From contig NZ_JAQFII010000001.1 in assembly GCF_029504575.1 (NCBI RefSeq), forward strand, positions 5,091,001 through 5,155,000: a stretch of DNA of 64,000 bases, written 5' to 3'. The notes beneath the pieces are model-generated. The model made no database searches and was not told the origin of the DNA. It worked only from the letters and a program-made list of their open reading frames with translations. Numbering within the stretch: the first letter of the stretch is position 1; each line of letters starts with the position of its first letter. Source of the stretch: Streptomyces sp. SPB162 (GTDB taxonomy: Bacteria; Actinomycetota; Actinomycetes; Streptomycetales; Streptomycetaceae). The position numbers and the translations under genes were made by a program. Positions 31,405-40,714 of this stretch are shown in pieces.

Positions 31405-33123
31405 ATGCGTCAACCGTCCCCCATATCCCGCCGCGTGGCAGCGGTAGCCGTCGGTCTGGCCCTCGCCGGAGGGGCCGCCGCCTGCGGCCCGGAGGACAGC
31501 AGCAGCGCCCAGGCCTCGTCCGACGGCAAGCCCGCCAAGGGCGGCACCCTCTACGTGCTGAACAACCAGGCGCAGGAGGACTTCGACCCGGCCCGCCTGT
31601 ACACCTCGGGCGGCGGCAACGTCCCCTCGCTGGTCTACCGCACGCTGACCACCCGCACCCGCGCCAACGGCGCGGCGGGCTCCAAGGTCGCCGCGGACCT
31701 GGCCACCAACACCGGCGAGCCGAGCAAGGACGCCACCGTCTGGACGTACCACCTCAAGGACGGCCTGAAGTACGAGGACGGCACGGCCATCACGACCGCC
31801 GACATCAAGTACGGCATCGAGCGCTCCTTCGCGGCCGAGCTCTCCGGCGGCGCGCCCTACCTGCGTGACTGGCTGATCGGCGGCGCCGCCTACCAGGGCC
31901 CGTACAAGGACAAGAACGGCCTGGCCTCGGTGGAGACGCCGGACGCCAAGACGATCGTGTTCCACCTGAACAAGCCCGAGGGCGAGTTCCCGTTCCTGGC
32001 CACGCAGACCTCGTTCGCCCCGGTCCCGAAGGCGAAGGACACCGGCACCAAGTACGCCGAGCACCCGGTCTCCTCCGGTCCGTACAAGGTGGTCAAGAAC
32101 GAGAACAACGGCGAGCACCTGGTGCTGGCACGCAACACCAACTGGTCCGAGGCCACCGACGACCAGCGCAAGGCGTACCCGGACAGCATCGACGTGCAGT
32201 CCGGCCTCGACCAGGCGGTGATCAACCAGCGGCTGTCCACCGGCTCCGGCAAGGACGCGGCGGCCGTCACCACCGACACCAACCTCGGCCCGGCCGAGCT
32301 GGCGAAGGTCAGCGGCGACAAGGCGCTGGCGAGCCGGGTCGGCACCGGCCACTTCGGCTACACCGACTACATCGCCTTCAACCCGAAGGTGAAGCCGTTC
32401 GACAACCCGAAGGTGCGCCAGGCCATCGCGTACGCGGTCAACCGCACCACCGTGGTCAACGCGGTCGGCGGCTCCTCGCTCGCCGACCAGGCCACCACGT
32501 ACCTGCCCGAGCAGGCGTCCTTCGGCTACACGCCGTACGACCCCTTCCCAGCGGGCAAGACCGGCGACCCGGCCAAGGCCAAGCAGGTGCTGGCGGAGGC
32601 CGGCTACCCGAACGGGATCACCGTCTCGCTCACCCATGACGTCACCAAGGCCGACGAGCAGGGCCCGGAGGTCGCCACCGCCGTCCAGGACGCGCTGAAG
32701 GCGGCCGGCATCACCGTCAAGCTCGACGGCCAGGAGCACAAGGCGTTCGGCGACAAGATCCACAACGTGGCGACCGAGCCGGGCTTCTTCCTCACCGGCT
32801 GGGGCGCGGACTGGCCGTCCGGCGGTCCCTTCCTCGGCCCGATCTTCGACGGCCGGCAGATCGTCAAGGACGGCTACAACTTCAACAACGCGCAGCTGAA
32901 CGACCCGGCGGTCAACCAGGAGATCGACCAGATCAACAAGCTGACCGACCTCAAGGCCGCGGCGGTCCGCTGGGGCGCCCTGGACAAGAAGATCGGTGAG
33001 CAGGCCGTCACCGTGCCGCTCTTCCACCCGGTCTACAAGCGGCTGTTCGGCAAGGACATCAAGAACGTCGTGATCAGCGACTGGACCGGCGTCCTGGACA
33101 TCTCGCAGGTCTCGGTCAAGTGA
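31405..33123 (+). CDS. ABC transporter substrate-binding lipoprotein (family 5, DppA/OppA type)
   Basis: The 572-residue protein has a lipoprotein signal ending GGAAACG (Cys about 27) and a family 5 solute-binding fold. That fold includes FDPARLYTSGGG, WTYHLKDGLKYEDGTAITT, the typical hinge SSGPYKVV and KVRQAIAYAVNRTTVV. It should bind di- or oligopeptides, or another family 5 ligand such as nickel or sugars. The stop overlaps the next gene's GTG in a GTGA, starting a tightly coupled four-gene operon. Confidence 0.9.
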   Translation: MRQPSPISRRVAAVAVGLALAGGAAACGPEDSSSAQASSDGKPAKGGTLYVLNNQAQEDFDPARLYTSGGGNVPSLVYRTLTTRTRANGAAGSKVAADLATNTGEPSKDATVWTYHLKDGLKYEDGTAITTADIKYGIERSFAAELSGGAPYLRDWLIGGAAYQGPYKDKNGLASVETPDAKTIVFHLNKPEGEFPFLATQTSFAPVPKAKDTGTKYAEHPVSSGPYKVVKNENNGEHLVLARNTNWSEATDDQRKAYPDSIDVQSGLDQAVINQRLSTGSGKDAAAVTTDTNLGPAELAKVSGDKALASRVGTGHFGYTDYIAFNPKVKPFDNPKVRQAIAYAVNRTTVVNAVGGSSLADQATTYLPEQASFGYTPYDPFPAGKTGDPAKAKQVLAEAGYPNGITVSLTHDVTKADEQGPEVATAVQDALKAAGITVKLDGQEHKAFGDKIHNVATEPGFFLTGWGADWPSGGPFLGPIFDGRQIVKDGYNFNNAQLNDPAVNQEIDQINKLTDLKAAAVRWGALDKKIGEQAVTVPLFHPVYKRLFGKDIKNVVISDWTGVLDISQVSVK

Positions 33124-34118
33124 CCACCCAGGACCTGACGGCCGTCGGGGCGGGGGCGGTCGCCGATCCGGCCGCCCCCGCCCCGGGGGCCCGGCAGGTC
33201 TGGCGACGGCTGCGCGCACAGCGCGCGGCCGTCGCCGGCTCCGCCGTCATCGCACTCCTCGTCCTGGTGGCGCTCGCCGCACCCCTGCTGAGCGCCATCG
33301 AGGGCCAGAACACCACGGCCTACCACCCCGAGCTGATCGACTCCGCCTCCGGCGGCGTACCGCTCGGCTCCTTCGGCGGGATCAGCGGCGACCACTGGCT
33401 CGGCGTCGAACCCGGCACCGGGCGCGACATGTTCTCCCGGCTCGTGCACGGCGCCCAGATATCGCTGGCCGTCGCACTCGGCGCGACCGCCGTTCAGATC
33501 CTCGTCGGCGTCGGCACCGGCATCGCCGCCGGGCTCGGCAACCGCTTCGTGGACAACGTGCTCAGCCGCGTCACCGACGTCATGATCACCATGCCCGCGC
33601 TGGTCTTCGCCATCGCGCTGATGGCCGTGGTCCCCGACGGTTTTCCGCGCCCGCTGCTGCTCGCGCTCATCATCGGCTTCGTCGCGTGGGGCAGCATCTC
33701 CAAAATCGTCAGGGCGCAGGTGCTCACCCTCAAGTCGCTCGACTACGTGGCCGCCTCCCGGCTCGCCGGCTCCAGCCCCTGGCGCATCGCCCGCCGCGAA
33801 CTGCTGCCATCGCTCGTGGCGCCCGTCATCACGTACGCCGCGCTGCTCGTCCCGGCGAACATGGTCATCGAGTCCGGCCTGTCGTTCCTCGGCATCGGCG
33901 TGAAACCGCCCACCCCGTCCTGGGGTCAGATGCTCTCCAGCGCCAACACCTGGTACGAGGCCGATCCCGCGTACGTGCTGCTGCCCGCCGCGATGCTCTT
34001 CGTCAGCGTGCTCGCCTTCACCGTGCTCGCCGACGGCGTCAGGACGGCGCTCGACCCGCGCGCCGCCAGCCGACTCCGCGTCGGCACCGGCCGCAAGCGC
34101 GAAGGGGCCGCGTCATGA
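33120..34118 (+). CDS. ABC transporter permease (DppC type)
   Basis: The 332-residue permease has six membrane segments. Its N-terminal domain is of the OppC_N kind (RQVWRRLRAQRAAVAGSAVI), and the EAA loop reads AASRLAGSSPWRIARRELLP, which docks to the ATPase. The GTG overlaps the preceding stop by 4 bases and its own stop overlaps the next ATG by 4. It forms the channel with the DppB-type protein that follows. Confidence 0.92.
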   Translation: MTTQDLTAVGAGAVADPAAPAPGARQVWRRLRAQRAAVAGSAVIALLVLVALAAPLLSAIEGQNTTAYHPELIDSASGGVPLGSFGGISGDHWLGVEPGTGRDMFSRLVHGAQISLAVALGATAVQILVGVGTGIAAGLGNRFVDNVLSRVTDVMITMPALVFAIALMAVVPDGFPRPLLLALIIGFVAWGSISKIVRAQVLTLKSLDYVAASRLAGSSPWRIARRELLPSLVAPVITYAALLVPANMVIESGLSFLGIGVKPPTPSWGQMLSSANTWYEADPAYVLLPAAMLFVSVLAFTVLADGVRTALDPRAASRLRVGTGRKREGAAS

Positions 34119-35104
34119 TCCGCTTCCTGCTGCGCCGCACGGTCTCCGCCGTGGTGGTCCTGCTGGTCCTGGCCGTCGTGCTGTACGCCGTGTTCTACCT
34201 GGCGCCCGGCGACCCCGCGCAACTGTCCTGCGGGCCCAAGTGCTCGCCCGCCCAGCTCGTGCAGATCCGCGAGCAGATGGGCCTGAACGACTCGGTGTAC
34301 GCGCAGTTCTGGCACTTCCTGCAAGGCATCGTCACCGGTCACGACTACAGCACCGGCACCGGCACCGTGCACTGCTCCGCGCCCTGCTTCGGCCAGTCCT
34401 ACCGCACCGGCGAGCTCGTCAGCGACATCCTCGTCGCGAAACTGCCCGCCACCGCCTCCCTCGCGCTCGGCGCGATGGTGCTGTGGCTGATCCTCGGCGT
34501 CGGCACCGGCGTGCTCTCCGCGCTGCGCCGCGGCCGGCCCACCGAACGGCTGCTCACCGGGCTCACGCTCGCGGGCACCGCCATACCGGTGTTCATCATC
34601 GGCATCCTGCTGCTGATGCTCTTCTGCTCGGTGCTGCGGTGGCTGCCCTACCCCACCTACGTGCCGTTCACCGACGACCCGCAGCAGTGGGCCTGGAACC
34701 TGCTGCTGCCCTGGCTGGCGCTCGCCCTCGCCGAGTCCGCCAAGTACGCGCGGCTGACCCGCAGTTCCATGCTGGAGACCCTCGCGGAGGACCACATCCG
34801 CACCTTCCGCGCCTACGGCGTCAGCGAGCGGGCGATCATCGGGCGGCATGCCCTGCGCGCCGCCCTCACCCCGGTGATCGCGCTGTCGGCGCTGGATCTG
34901 GGCGCGATGTTCGGCGGCGCGCTGCTGACCGAGTCGCTGTTCAACGTGCCGGGTCTCGGCCAGAAGCTCGTGCAGTCCGTCGAGCTCAAGGACCTGCCGG
35001 TCGTGGTGGGCATCGTGCTCGTCATGGGCTTCGCCGTCGTGATCGCCAACGCCGCCGCGGACGTGCTGTACGCGCTGGCCGACCGAAGGGTGGTGCTGGC
35101 ATGA
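34115..35104 (+). CDS. ABC transporter permease (DppB type)
   Basis: The 329-residue permease starts MIRFLLRRTVSAVVVLLVLA and carries the DppB layout: a first helix, an external loop with Cys pairs (CGPKC, CSAPC) and five more helices. The EAA loop is TFRAYGVSERAIIGRHALRA, and TESLFNVPGLGQKLV follows. The order DppC before DppB is the reverse of the usual one. ATGA overlaps join it to both neighbours. Chain length is normal. Confidence 0.92.
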   Translation: MIRFLLRRTVSAVVVLLVLAVVLYAVFYLAPGDPAQLSCGPKCSPAQLVQIREQMGLNDSVYAQFWHFLQGIVTGHDYSTGTGTVHCSAPCFGQSYRTGELVSDILVAKLPATASLALGAMVLWLILGVGTGVLSALRRGRPTERLLTGLTLAGTAIPVFIIGILLLMLFCSVLRWLPYPTYVPFTDDPQQWAWNLLLPWLALALAESAKYARLTRSSMLETLAEDHIRTFRAYGVSERAIIGRHALRAALTPVIALSALDLGAMFGGALLTESLFNVPGLGQKLVQSVELKDLPVVVGIVLVMGFAVVIANAAADVLYALADRRVVLA

Positions 35105-36804
35105 GCGCGGCCACCGACTCCGCTGTGGACCCGATCGCCCCAGCCGGCCTCGCCGAGCCGCTGGTGGAGGTGAAGGACCTCGTCATCGACTTCCCGACCG
35201 CGTCCGGCACCGTGCGCGCCGTCGACGGCCTGAACTTCCGGCTGGAAGCGGGCGGCGCCCTGGGCATCGTCGGCGAGTCCGGCTCGGGCAAGAGCGCCAC
35301 CGCGTACGCCCTGCTGGACCTGCACCGGGGAACCGGCGCGCGGACCGCCGGCACGGTGCGCGTCGCCGGGACGGACGTGCTCGCCGCCGGCGACGCCGAG
35401 CTGCGGCGGCTGCGCGGCGGCCGGGCGGCGATGGTCTTCCAGGACCCGCTCTCCTCGCTCGACCCGTACTACGCGATCGGCGACCAGATCGCCGAGGTCT
35501 ACCGGGTCCATGTGAAGGCCACCCGGCGGGCCGCCCGCGAGCGGGCCGTCCAGGTGCTGGACCGGGTCGGCATCCCGGACGCGGCCCGGCGCTCGCGCGC
35601 CCGGCCGCACGAGTTCAGCGGCGGCATGCGGCAGCGCGCGCTCATCGCCATGGCGCTGGCCTGCGAACCGCGGCTGCTCATCGCCGACGAACCGACCACC
35701 GCGCTCGACGTCACCGTCCAGGCCCAGATCCTCGACCTGCTGCACGAACTGCGCGCCGAGACCGGCATGGGGCTGCTGCTCGTCACCCACGACCTGGGGG
35801 TGGTGGCCGGCAGCGTCGACGACATCCTCGTCATGCGGAACGGCACCGCCGTCGAACACGGACCGGTGAGCGCCGTACTGGACGAGCCGCGCGAGCCCTA
35901 CACACGGGCGCTGCTGGCGGCGGTGCCGCAGGTGGACACGGCCCGGCCGGCGGCCCTCGTGAAGCAGCGGACGGCGCCGGAAGAAGCGGCGCCACTCCTC
36001 GAAGCGGTAGGCCTACGACGGGAGTTCGGCAAGCGCGGTCGCACCGTGACCGCCGTGGACGGTGTCTCCCTGACCGTCCGGCGCGGCGAGACGCTCGGCA
36101 TCGTCGGGGAGAGCGGCAGCGGGAAGACCACCCTCGGCCGGATGCTGGTGCGGCTGCTGGACCCCACGGACGGTGAACTCCGCTACGGCGGCCGAGACAT
36201 CGGCTCGCTCGGCGACAAGGCGCTGCGGCCGCTGCGCCGCGAGCTGCAGATGGTCTTCCAGGACCCGGTCTCCTCGCTGAACCCGCGGCGCAGCATAGGC
36301 GAGTCGATCGCCGATCCGCTGCGGGCGACGGGCGGGATGGACGACAAGGCGATCGTCGAACGGGTCAGGGAGCTGCTGGAGCGGGTCGGTCTCGAACCGG
36401 ACTGGTACCACCGGTACCCGCACGAGTTCAGCGGCGGCCAGCGGCAGCGCGTCGGCATCGCGCGGGCGCTGGCGCCGTCCCCGAAGCTGATCGTCTGCGA
36501 CGAGCCGGTCTCGGCGCTCGATGTGACGACGCAGGCCCAGGTCGTGGCGCTGCTCGGCGAGCTGCAGCGCGATCTGGGGCTCTCGCTGGTCTTCATCGCG
36601 CACGACCTGGCGGTGGTGCGCCAGGTCAGCGACCGGGTCGCGGTCATGCGGGCCGGGAAGATCGTCGAGGAGGGTCCGGCGGACGCGGTGTACGACGCGC
36701 CCCAGCACGCCTACACCCAGGGCCTGCTGGCGGCCGTGCCGGTGCTCGACCCGGCCGAGTCCGCGGCGCGCCGCGCGGGCCGCAAGGGGCTCGCGGGGGT
36801 CTGA
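35101..36804 (+). CDS. Fused two-domain ABC ATPase (DppD-DppF type)
   Basis: The 567-residue protein contains two complete nucleotide-binding domains. Each has Walker A (GESGSGKSA and GESGSGKTT), Q-loop VFQDP, signature (FSGGMRQR and FSGGQRQR) and Walker B (LLIADEPTTALD and LIVCDEPVSALD). The halves correspond to separate DppD and DppF subunits, so one chain supplies both ATPases. It ends the operon; a strong hairpin lies 100 bases downstream. Confidence 0.93.
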   Translation: MSAATDSAVDPIAPAGLAEPLVEVKDLVIDFPTASGTVRAVDGLNFRLEAGGALGIVGESGSGKSATAYALLDLHRGTGARTAGTVRVAGTDVLAAGDAELRRLRGGRAAMVFQDPLSSLDPYYAIGDQIAEVYRVHVKATRRAARERAVQVLDRVGIPDAARRSRARPHEFSGGMRQRALIAMALACEPRLLIADEPTTALDVTVQAQILDLLHELRAETGMGLLLVTHDLGVVAGSVDDILVMRNGTAVEHGPVSAVLDEPREPYTRALLAAVPQVDTARPAALVKQRTAPEEAAPLLEAVGLRREFGKRGRTVTAVDGVSLTVRRGETLGIVGESGSGKTTLGRMLVRLLDPTDGELRYGGRDIGSLGDKALRPLRRELQMVFQDPVSSLNPRRSIGESIADPLRATGGMDDKAIVERVRELLERVGLEPDWYHRYPHEFSGGQRQRVGIARALAPSPKLIVCDEPVSALDVTTQAQVVALLGELQRDLGLSLVFIAHDLAVVRQVSDRVAVMRAGKIVEEGPADAVYDAPQHAYTQGLLAAVPVLDPAESAARRAGRKGLAGV

Positions 36805-36904
36805 GAACGACCACCGTCGGCTGAGCGAAGTGTGGTGTTCCGCGCACTTTAAGCGACACCAACGCATTGTGGTGCGAGAAGTTACGACCGTTCACCCCTT
36901 CCGG

Positions 36905-36934
36905 TGGCGCGGCGGACAACCGTCCGTCGCGCCA
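36905..36934 (+). terminator. Hairpin after the ABC transporter operon
   Basis: TGGCGCGGCGGAC (36905-36917) pairs with GTCCGTCGCGCCA (36922-36934), 13 pairs with one G-U. It lies 100 bases after the ATPase stop and about 100 before the glycosyltransferase, so it probably separates the two operons. Confidence 0.55.
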
Positions 36935-37030
36935 CTGTCGTCCCGGCATACCGTCGTCGCGCCGGGCAGACGTATCCGCCCTTCCCCGGCCGATGGCTCC
37001 GGCGGACCGGCGAAGGAAGGGGGCGCACAC

Positions 37031-38758
37031 ATGCGCATCGCGTTGCTCACCGAGGGTGGCTACCCGTACGCACGGGGTGAAGGCGGCGCTTGGTGCGACC
37101 GGCTCGTGCGCGGGCTTCCGGGCCACGAGTTCGAGGTGTACGCCCTCAGCAGGTCCGAGCGGACGGAGGCCGGGGGACAGGTCGAACTGCCCCCGCAGGT
37201 GCGCCGGGTACGCAGCGAGCGCCTGTGGGGCGCGCCGCCCGAGAACCACGGCAACCGGGTCCGGACGGCCCACCGCCACCGTTTCCTGCACCACTACGGG
37301 GAGTTGGCCGCCGCGCTGACGGGCGGCGGTGCTCCCGGCGTCCTCGGCATAGCCGACGCGGGATCCGACGGCTATGGGGGCGCCCGGGCGGACCGTTTCG
37401 CCTCCGGTCTGTACGGGCTGGCCGAACTCGCCCGCGAGGAGGGCGGCCTGCCCGGGCTGCTCCGGTCGGAGCACGCGTTACGCGCCCTGGAGAGCGCCTG
37501 CCGCGCCCCCGGCGTACGACCCCTGCTGACGGGGCTCGGGGTGGCGGACCTGCTCGCCGCCGCCGAACTCCTCGAACGCGCGCTGCGACCGCTGTCGGCG
37601 CCCTGGTACGAGCCGGACGAACTCGGCGCCGCAGATCTGTGCCACGCCGTCTCCGGCGGGCCCGCGACCCTTCCCGGGCTGCTGGCCAAACGGTTCTTCG
37701 GAACGCCGCTCCTGGTCACCGAGTACGGCGTCCGGCTGCGCGAGGCGCTCCTCGCGCACCGCGCGTCCGGCCTCTCGGCCGCGGTCCGCGCGCTGCTCAC
37801 CGCGTTCCACCGGCTGCTCGCCGGCGAGTCCTACCGCGAGGCCGCGCTGATCACCCCGGGCAGCACCCACGCCCGCCGCTGGCAGGAACGCTGCGGCGCG
37901 GACCGTCTGCGGCTGCGGACCGTCTACCCGGGCATGGAGTCGGCCCGATTCGCCCGCGCCGGGGAGGCCGCGGAGGCGGCCGGGACCGGCGCCGCCACCG
38001 GCCACCCCGACCCCACCCTCACCTGGGTCGGCCGTCCGGACCCCTCGAAGGACCTCATCGCGCTCCTGCACGCCTTCGACGCGATACGCACGGCGGAACC
38101 GGGCGCCCGGCTCCGGATCCTGTACGTCCGCGGCGGCGTCGACTCCTACCTGGCGGGCTGCCGCACGCTGGCCGCCCAGCTCTTCCCGGACGAGGCGCGG
38201 GACGCGGTGACCGTCGGGGAGAGCCCCGTCACCTTCGAGGAGATCGGCTCGCCCGGCGTCCCGCAGCTCGCGGACGCGTACGCGTCCGGGGACGTCGTCG
38301 TCCTGTCCAGCATCGTCGAGGGGTTCCCGTTGAGTCTCGTCGAGGCGATGTTCTGCGGGCGGGCGACGGTCTCCACCGACGTGGGCGCCGTCCGCGAGGT
38401 CATCGGCGGCACAGGGCTCGTCGTACCGCCGCGCAATCCCGCGGCGCTCGCCGACGCGTGTCTCGCGCTGCTGCGCGAGCCCGAGCGCGCCGCCCGGCTC
38501 GGCGCCGCGGCGCGCGAGCGGGCGCTCGCACTCTTCACGGTCGAGCGGTGCGTGGGCGCGTTCCGCGAGATCTACCTGGAACTGGTCGCGCACTGGCCCG
38601 TGCGCCGCGAGCCGCTGCGCGACACCGACGGTGTGCCGCGCCCCTTCGCGGAACCCGCCGAGGCCCACGTCCCCGGCCGCCTCACCCCAGCGCTCCCCGC
38701 CCCGGCCTGGGCCCGCCACCCCCAACCCGCGGGCCTCCCGTTGGGCGACCGCCCATGA
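37031..38758 (+). CDS. PelF-like family 4 glycosyltransferase (DUF3492 N-domain)
   Basis: The 575-residue protein starts IALLTEGGYPYARGEGGAW, the characteristic N-terminus of PelF-type transferases. A GT4 C-domain follows: TWVGRPDPSKDLIALLHAFD, then EGFPLSLVEAMFCGRATVST, the nucleotide-sugar motif. PelF polymerises N-acetylhexosamines from UDP-sugars in the cytoplasm. An in-frame TTA (37478-37480, residue 150) makes the gene a candidate for bldA control. ATG 37031 has GGAAGGGGG upstream. The last 50 residues are Pro-rich. Its stop overlaps the next ATG (ATGA), so it is coupled to the membrane protein gene. The actual sugar is unknown. Confidence 0.85.
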   Translation: MRIALLTEGGYPYARGEGGAWCDRLVRGLPGHEFEVYALSRSERTEAGGQVELPPQVRRVRSERLWGAPPENHGNRVRTAHRHRFLHHYGELAAALTGGGAPGVLGIADAGSDGYGGARADRFASGLYGLAELAREEGGLPGLLRSEHALRALESACRAPGVRPLLTGLGVADLLAAAELLERALRPLSAPWYEPDELGAADLCHAVSGGPATLPGLLAKRFFGTPLLVTEYGVRLREALLAHRASGLSAAVRALLTAFHRLLAGESYREAALITPGSTHARRWQERCGADRLRLRTVYPGMESARFARAGEAAEAAGTGAATGHPDPTLTWVGRPDPSKDLIALLHAFDAIRTAEPGARLRILYVRGGVDSYLAGCRTLAAQLFPDEARDAVTVGESPVTFEEIGSPGVPQLADAYASGDVVVLSSIVEGFPLSLVEAMFCGRATVSTDVGAVREVIGGTGLVVPPRNPAALADACLALLREPERAARLGAAARERALALFTVERCVGAFREIYLELVAHWPVRREPLRDTDGVPRPFAEPAEAHVPGRLTPALPAPAWARHPQPAGLPLGDRP

Positions 38759-40641
38759 CCACCCCCCGCGGCTCCGCCCAAGCCGCCCTCCTCGCCCGCA
38801 TCATGGCCTCCGGCCTGCCGGACGAGCCCGCGGCGGAGCGGGCCGCCGCGGAAGCCGAAGCGGCGGCGGAGGGCCTGGCCGACTGCGTCGAGCGTGTCGC
38901 CTCCGGCGGGGTGGGTGACGCGGAGCCGGCTTCGGTCGGCGGGGTCGGCGAGGTGGAGCCGGCTTTGGCTGGCGGGGCGGAGTCGTTCGAAGGTGTTGGC
39001 GAGGGCTTGGGGGACTGTGTCGAGCGTGTCGCCTCCGGCGGGGTGGGTGGCGTGGAGCCGGCTTCGGTCGGCGGGGTGGGTGACGTGGAGCCGGCTTCGG
39101 CCGGTGGGGCGGAGTCGTTCGACGTTGTTGCCGAGGGCTTGGGGGACTGCGTCGAGCGTGTCGCCTCCGGCGGGGTTGGTGGCGTGGAGCCGGCGTCGGC
39201 CGGCGGGATCGGTGACGCGGAGCCGGCTTCGGCGGGTGGGGCGGAGTCGGCCGAAGTTGTTGCCGAGGGCCTGGCCGACTGCGTCGAGCGTGTCGCCTCC
39301 GGCGGGGTCGGTGACGCGGAGCCGGCTTCGGCGGGTGGGGCGGAGTCGGCCGAAGTTGTTGCCGAGGGCTTGGGGGACTGTGTCGAGCGTGTCGCCGCTG
39401 GCGGGGTGGGTGACGTGGAGCCGCTAGTGGCCGAGACCGTGGTCCCGCGTCCGACCCTCCGCTCGGTGGGCGACGTGGAGCCGCTCGACGGGGGCGCGCC
39501 CGCCGCGCCGGCCGCGGCCGGCGGGATGCCCGGTTCGGCCGCGGCCGAGTCCGACACGCGGCTCGCCGCCCAGGCGACCCGGCGGCGGGGGCCCGCTGAT
39601 CCTGTGCGGAGCATGATGCATCGGCACGAGGAGCTGTGTGCCGGGGCCGTGGACGTGTTGGAGATAGCCGCCGGGCTGGAGGCGCAGGGGGTGACGGACC
39701 GGGTGGCGGGGCGGTTCCGGCATCGGGACGTGTTCTCGCTCGCCGAGGAGTTGTACGCCCGCGTCCCGCACGGCGCCGCGGGCGAGCGGACCGGGTCGGG
39801 CCGTGTCGGCCCGGTACGGGTCGGCGTGCTGCACGTGGTGCCCGGCGCGGGCTGCGCGGCGGCGGCCGCGTTCGCGGTGCGGTCGCCGGCCGTCGGCGCC
39901 GTGGTCGCCCTGCTCGTCGCGCTGACCACCTGGGCGGCGCTGCGACGCGGCCCGCTGCGCACGGAAAGCGCCGGCGGGGCGCTGTGGGGCGGCTGGCTGC
40001 TGGCGTTCGCGCTGTGCGGCGGCCCGCTGCTGACGGGGCTGCTCGGGGCACCGCTCGACCCGCCCGCCACCGCCCCGTTCGTGGCACTGGCCCTCACCCT
40101 GGCGCCCGCCGCCTGGTGTGCGCACCGCTTCGCGCTGCGGGCACGGGCCGAGCTGGCGTCGAGCCGCGGGCTCGGCGAGTTCGCCGCCCGGGCGCGCCCG
40201 CTGCTTGTCGGGACCCTCGCGCTGTACCTCGTGGTGCTGCTCGCACTCCTGTGGGCCGCCGCCGCACTGGCCGGTCCGGCCGGCGTCGCGGGGGCGGGCG
40301 CACTGGGGATCCTGCTGTTCATGGCCCGGCTGCTCGCGGTGCACGGCTTCACCAGGGCGGCGGCCTGGGGGACCGGCGTGGCGGCCGCCGCCGAGGCCGC
40401 CGCGCTCGGAGCGGCCGCACTGCACCACGTGCCAGGCCTGGCGGCCCTCTCGACTCCGGTCGAACTGGTCGGCCCGGCCGCGATCCCCGTCCTGGCCTGC
40501 GGCTGCGCCGCCACCGTCCTCGTGACGCACGCCTTCCGCACCCTCACCCGGGCCTCGGCGCACGGCACCGGAGCCCGCACAGCCTCGCCCACCCGCCCCC
40601 GTCCCGCAGACCTCCGCAACCCCAACCAGGAGCAACGTTGA
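38755..40641 (+). CDS. Multi-pass membrane protein with a 17-unit hendecad repeat
   Basis: The 628-residue protein has an N-terminal hydrophilic half dominated by an 11-residue repeat (residues 40-226, units such as GGVGDAEPASV). A short helical segment follows (MMHRHEELCAGAVDVLEIA), then about eight membrane segments from residue 358 to 600. No known family was recognised. It starts in an ATGA overlap with the glycosyltransferase and precedes the epimerase, so it may be the membrane component of a polysaccharide system, as PelE/PelG are in Pel loci. The repeat DNA uses codons rare in this genome (TTG, GTT, TGT, GCT), unlike the membrane half. Confidence 0.8.
   Translation: MTTPRGSAQAALLARIMASGLPDEPAAERAAAEAEAAAEGLADCVERVASGGVGDAEPASVGGVGEVEPALAGGAESFEGVGEGLGDCVERVASGGVGGVEPASVGGVGDVEPASAGGAESFDVVAEGLGDCVERVASGGVGGVEPASAGGIGDAEPASAGGAESAEVVAEGLADCVERVASGGVGDAEPASAGGAESAEVVAEGLGDCVERVAAGGVGDVEPLVAETVVPRPTLRSVGDVEPLDGGAPAAPAAAGGMPGSAAAESDTRLAAQATRRRGPADPVRSMMHRHEELCAGAVDVLEIAAGLEAQGVTDRVAGRFRHRDVFSLAEELYARVPHGAAGERTGSGRVGPVRVGVLHVVPGAGCAAAAAFAVRSPAVGAVVALLVALTTWAALRRGPLRTESAGGALWGGWLLAFALCGGPLLTGLLGAPLDPPATAPFVALALTLAPAAWCAHRFALRARAELASSRGLGEFAARARPLLVGTLALYLVVLLALLWAAAALAGPAGVAGAGALGILLFMARLLAVHGFTRAAAWGTGVAAAAEAAALGAAALHHVPGLAALSTPVELVGPAAIPVLACGCAATVLVTHAFRTLTRASAHGTGARTASPTRPRPADLRNPNQEQR
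38872..39432 (+). repeat. Nested coding tandem repeat: 33-bp units grouped in 132-bp blocks
   Basis: Blocks of 132 bp start at 38872, 39004 and 39136, then a 99-bp block at 39268 and a partial one at 39367. Each 132-bp block is four 33-bp (11-residue) units; the 99-bp block lacks exactly one unit. Blocks are nearly identical and each opens with DCVERVA. Total is 17 units. Confidence 0.93.
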
Positions 40642-40714
40642 TCACGCACCGAACCACCGCGCCGCGCCCACCGCGCGAACCAGAGCAGGTACGTCCCCTG
40701 GGAGGTGTCGACCG

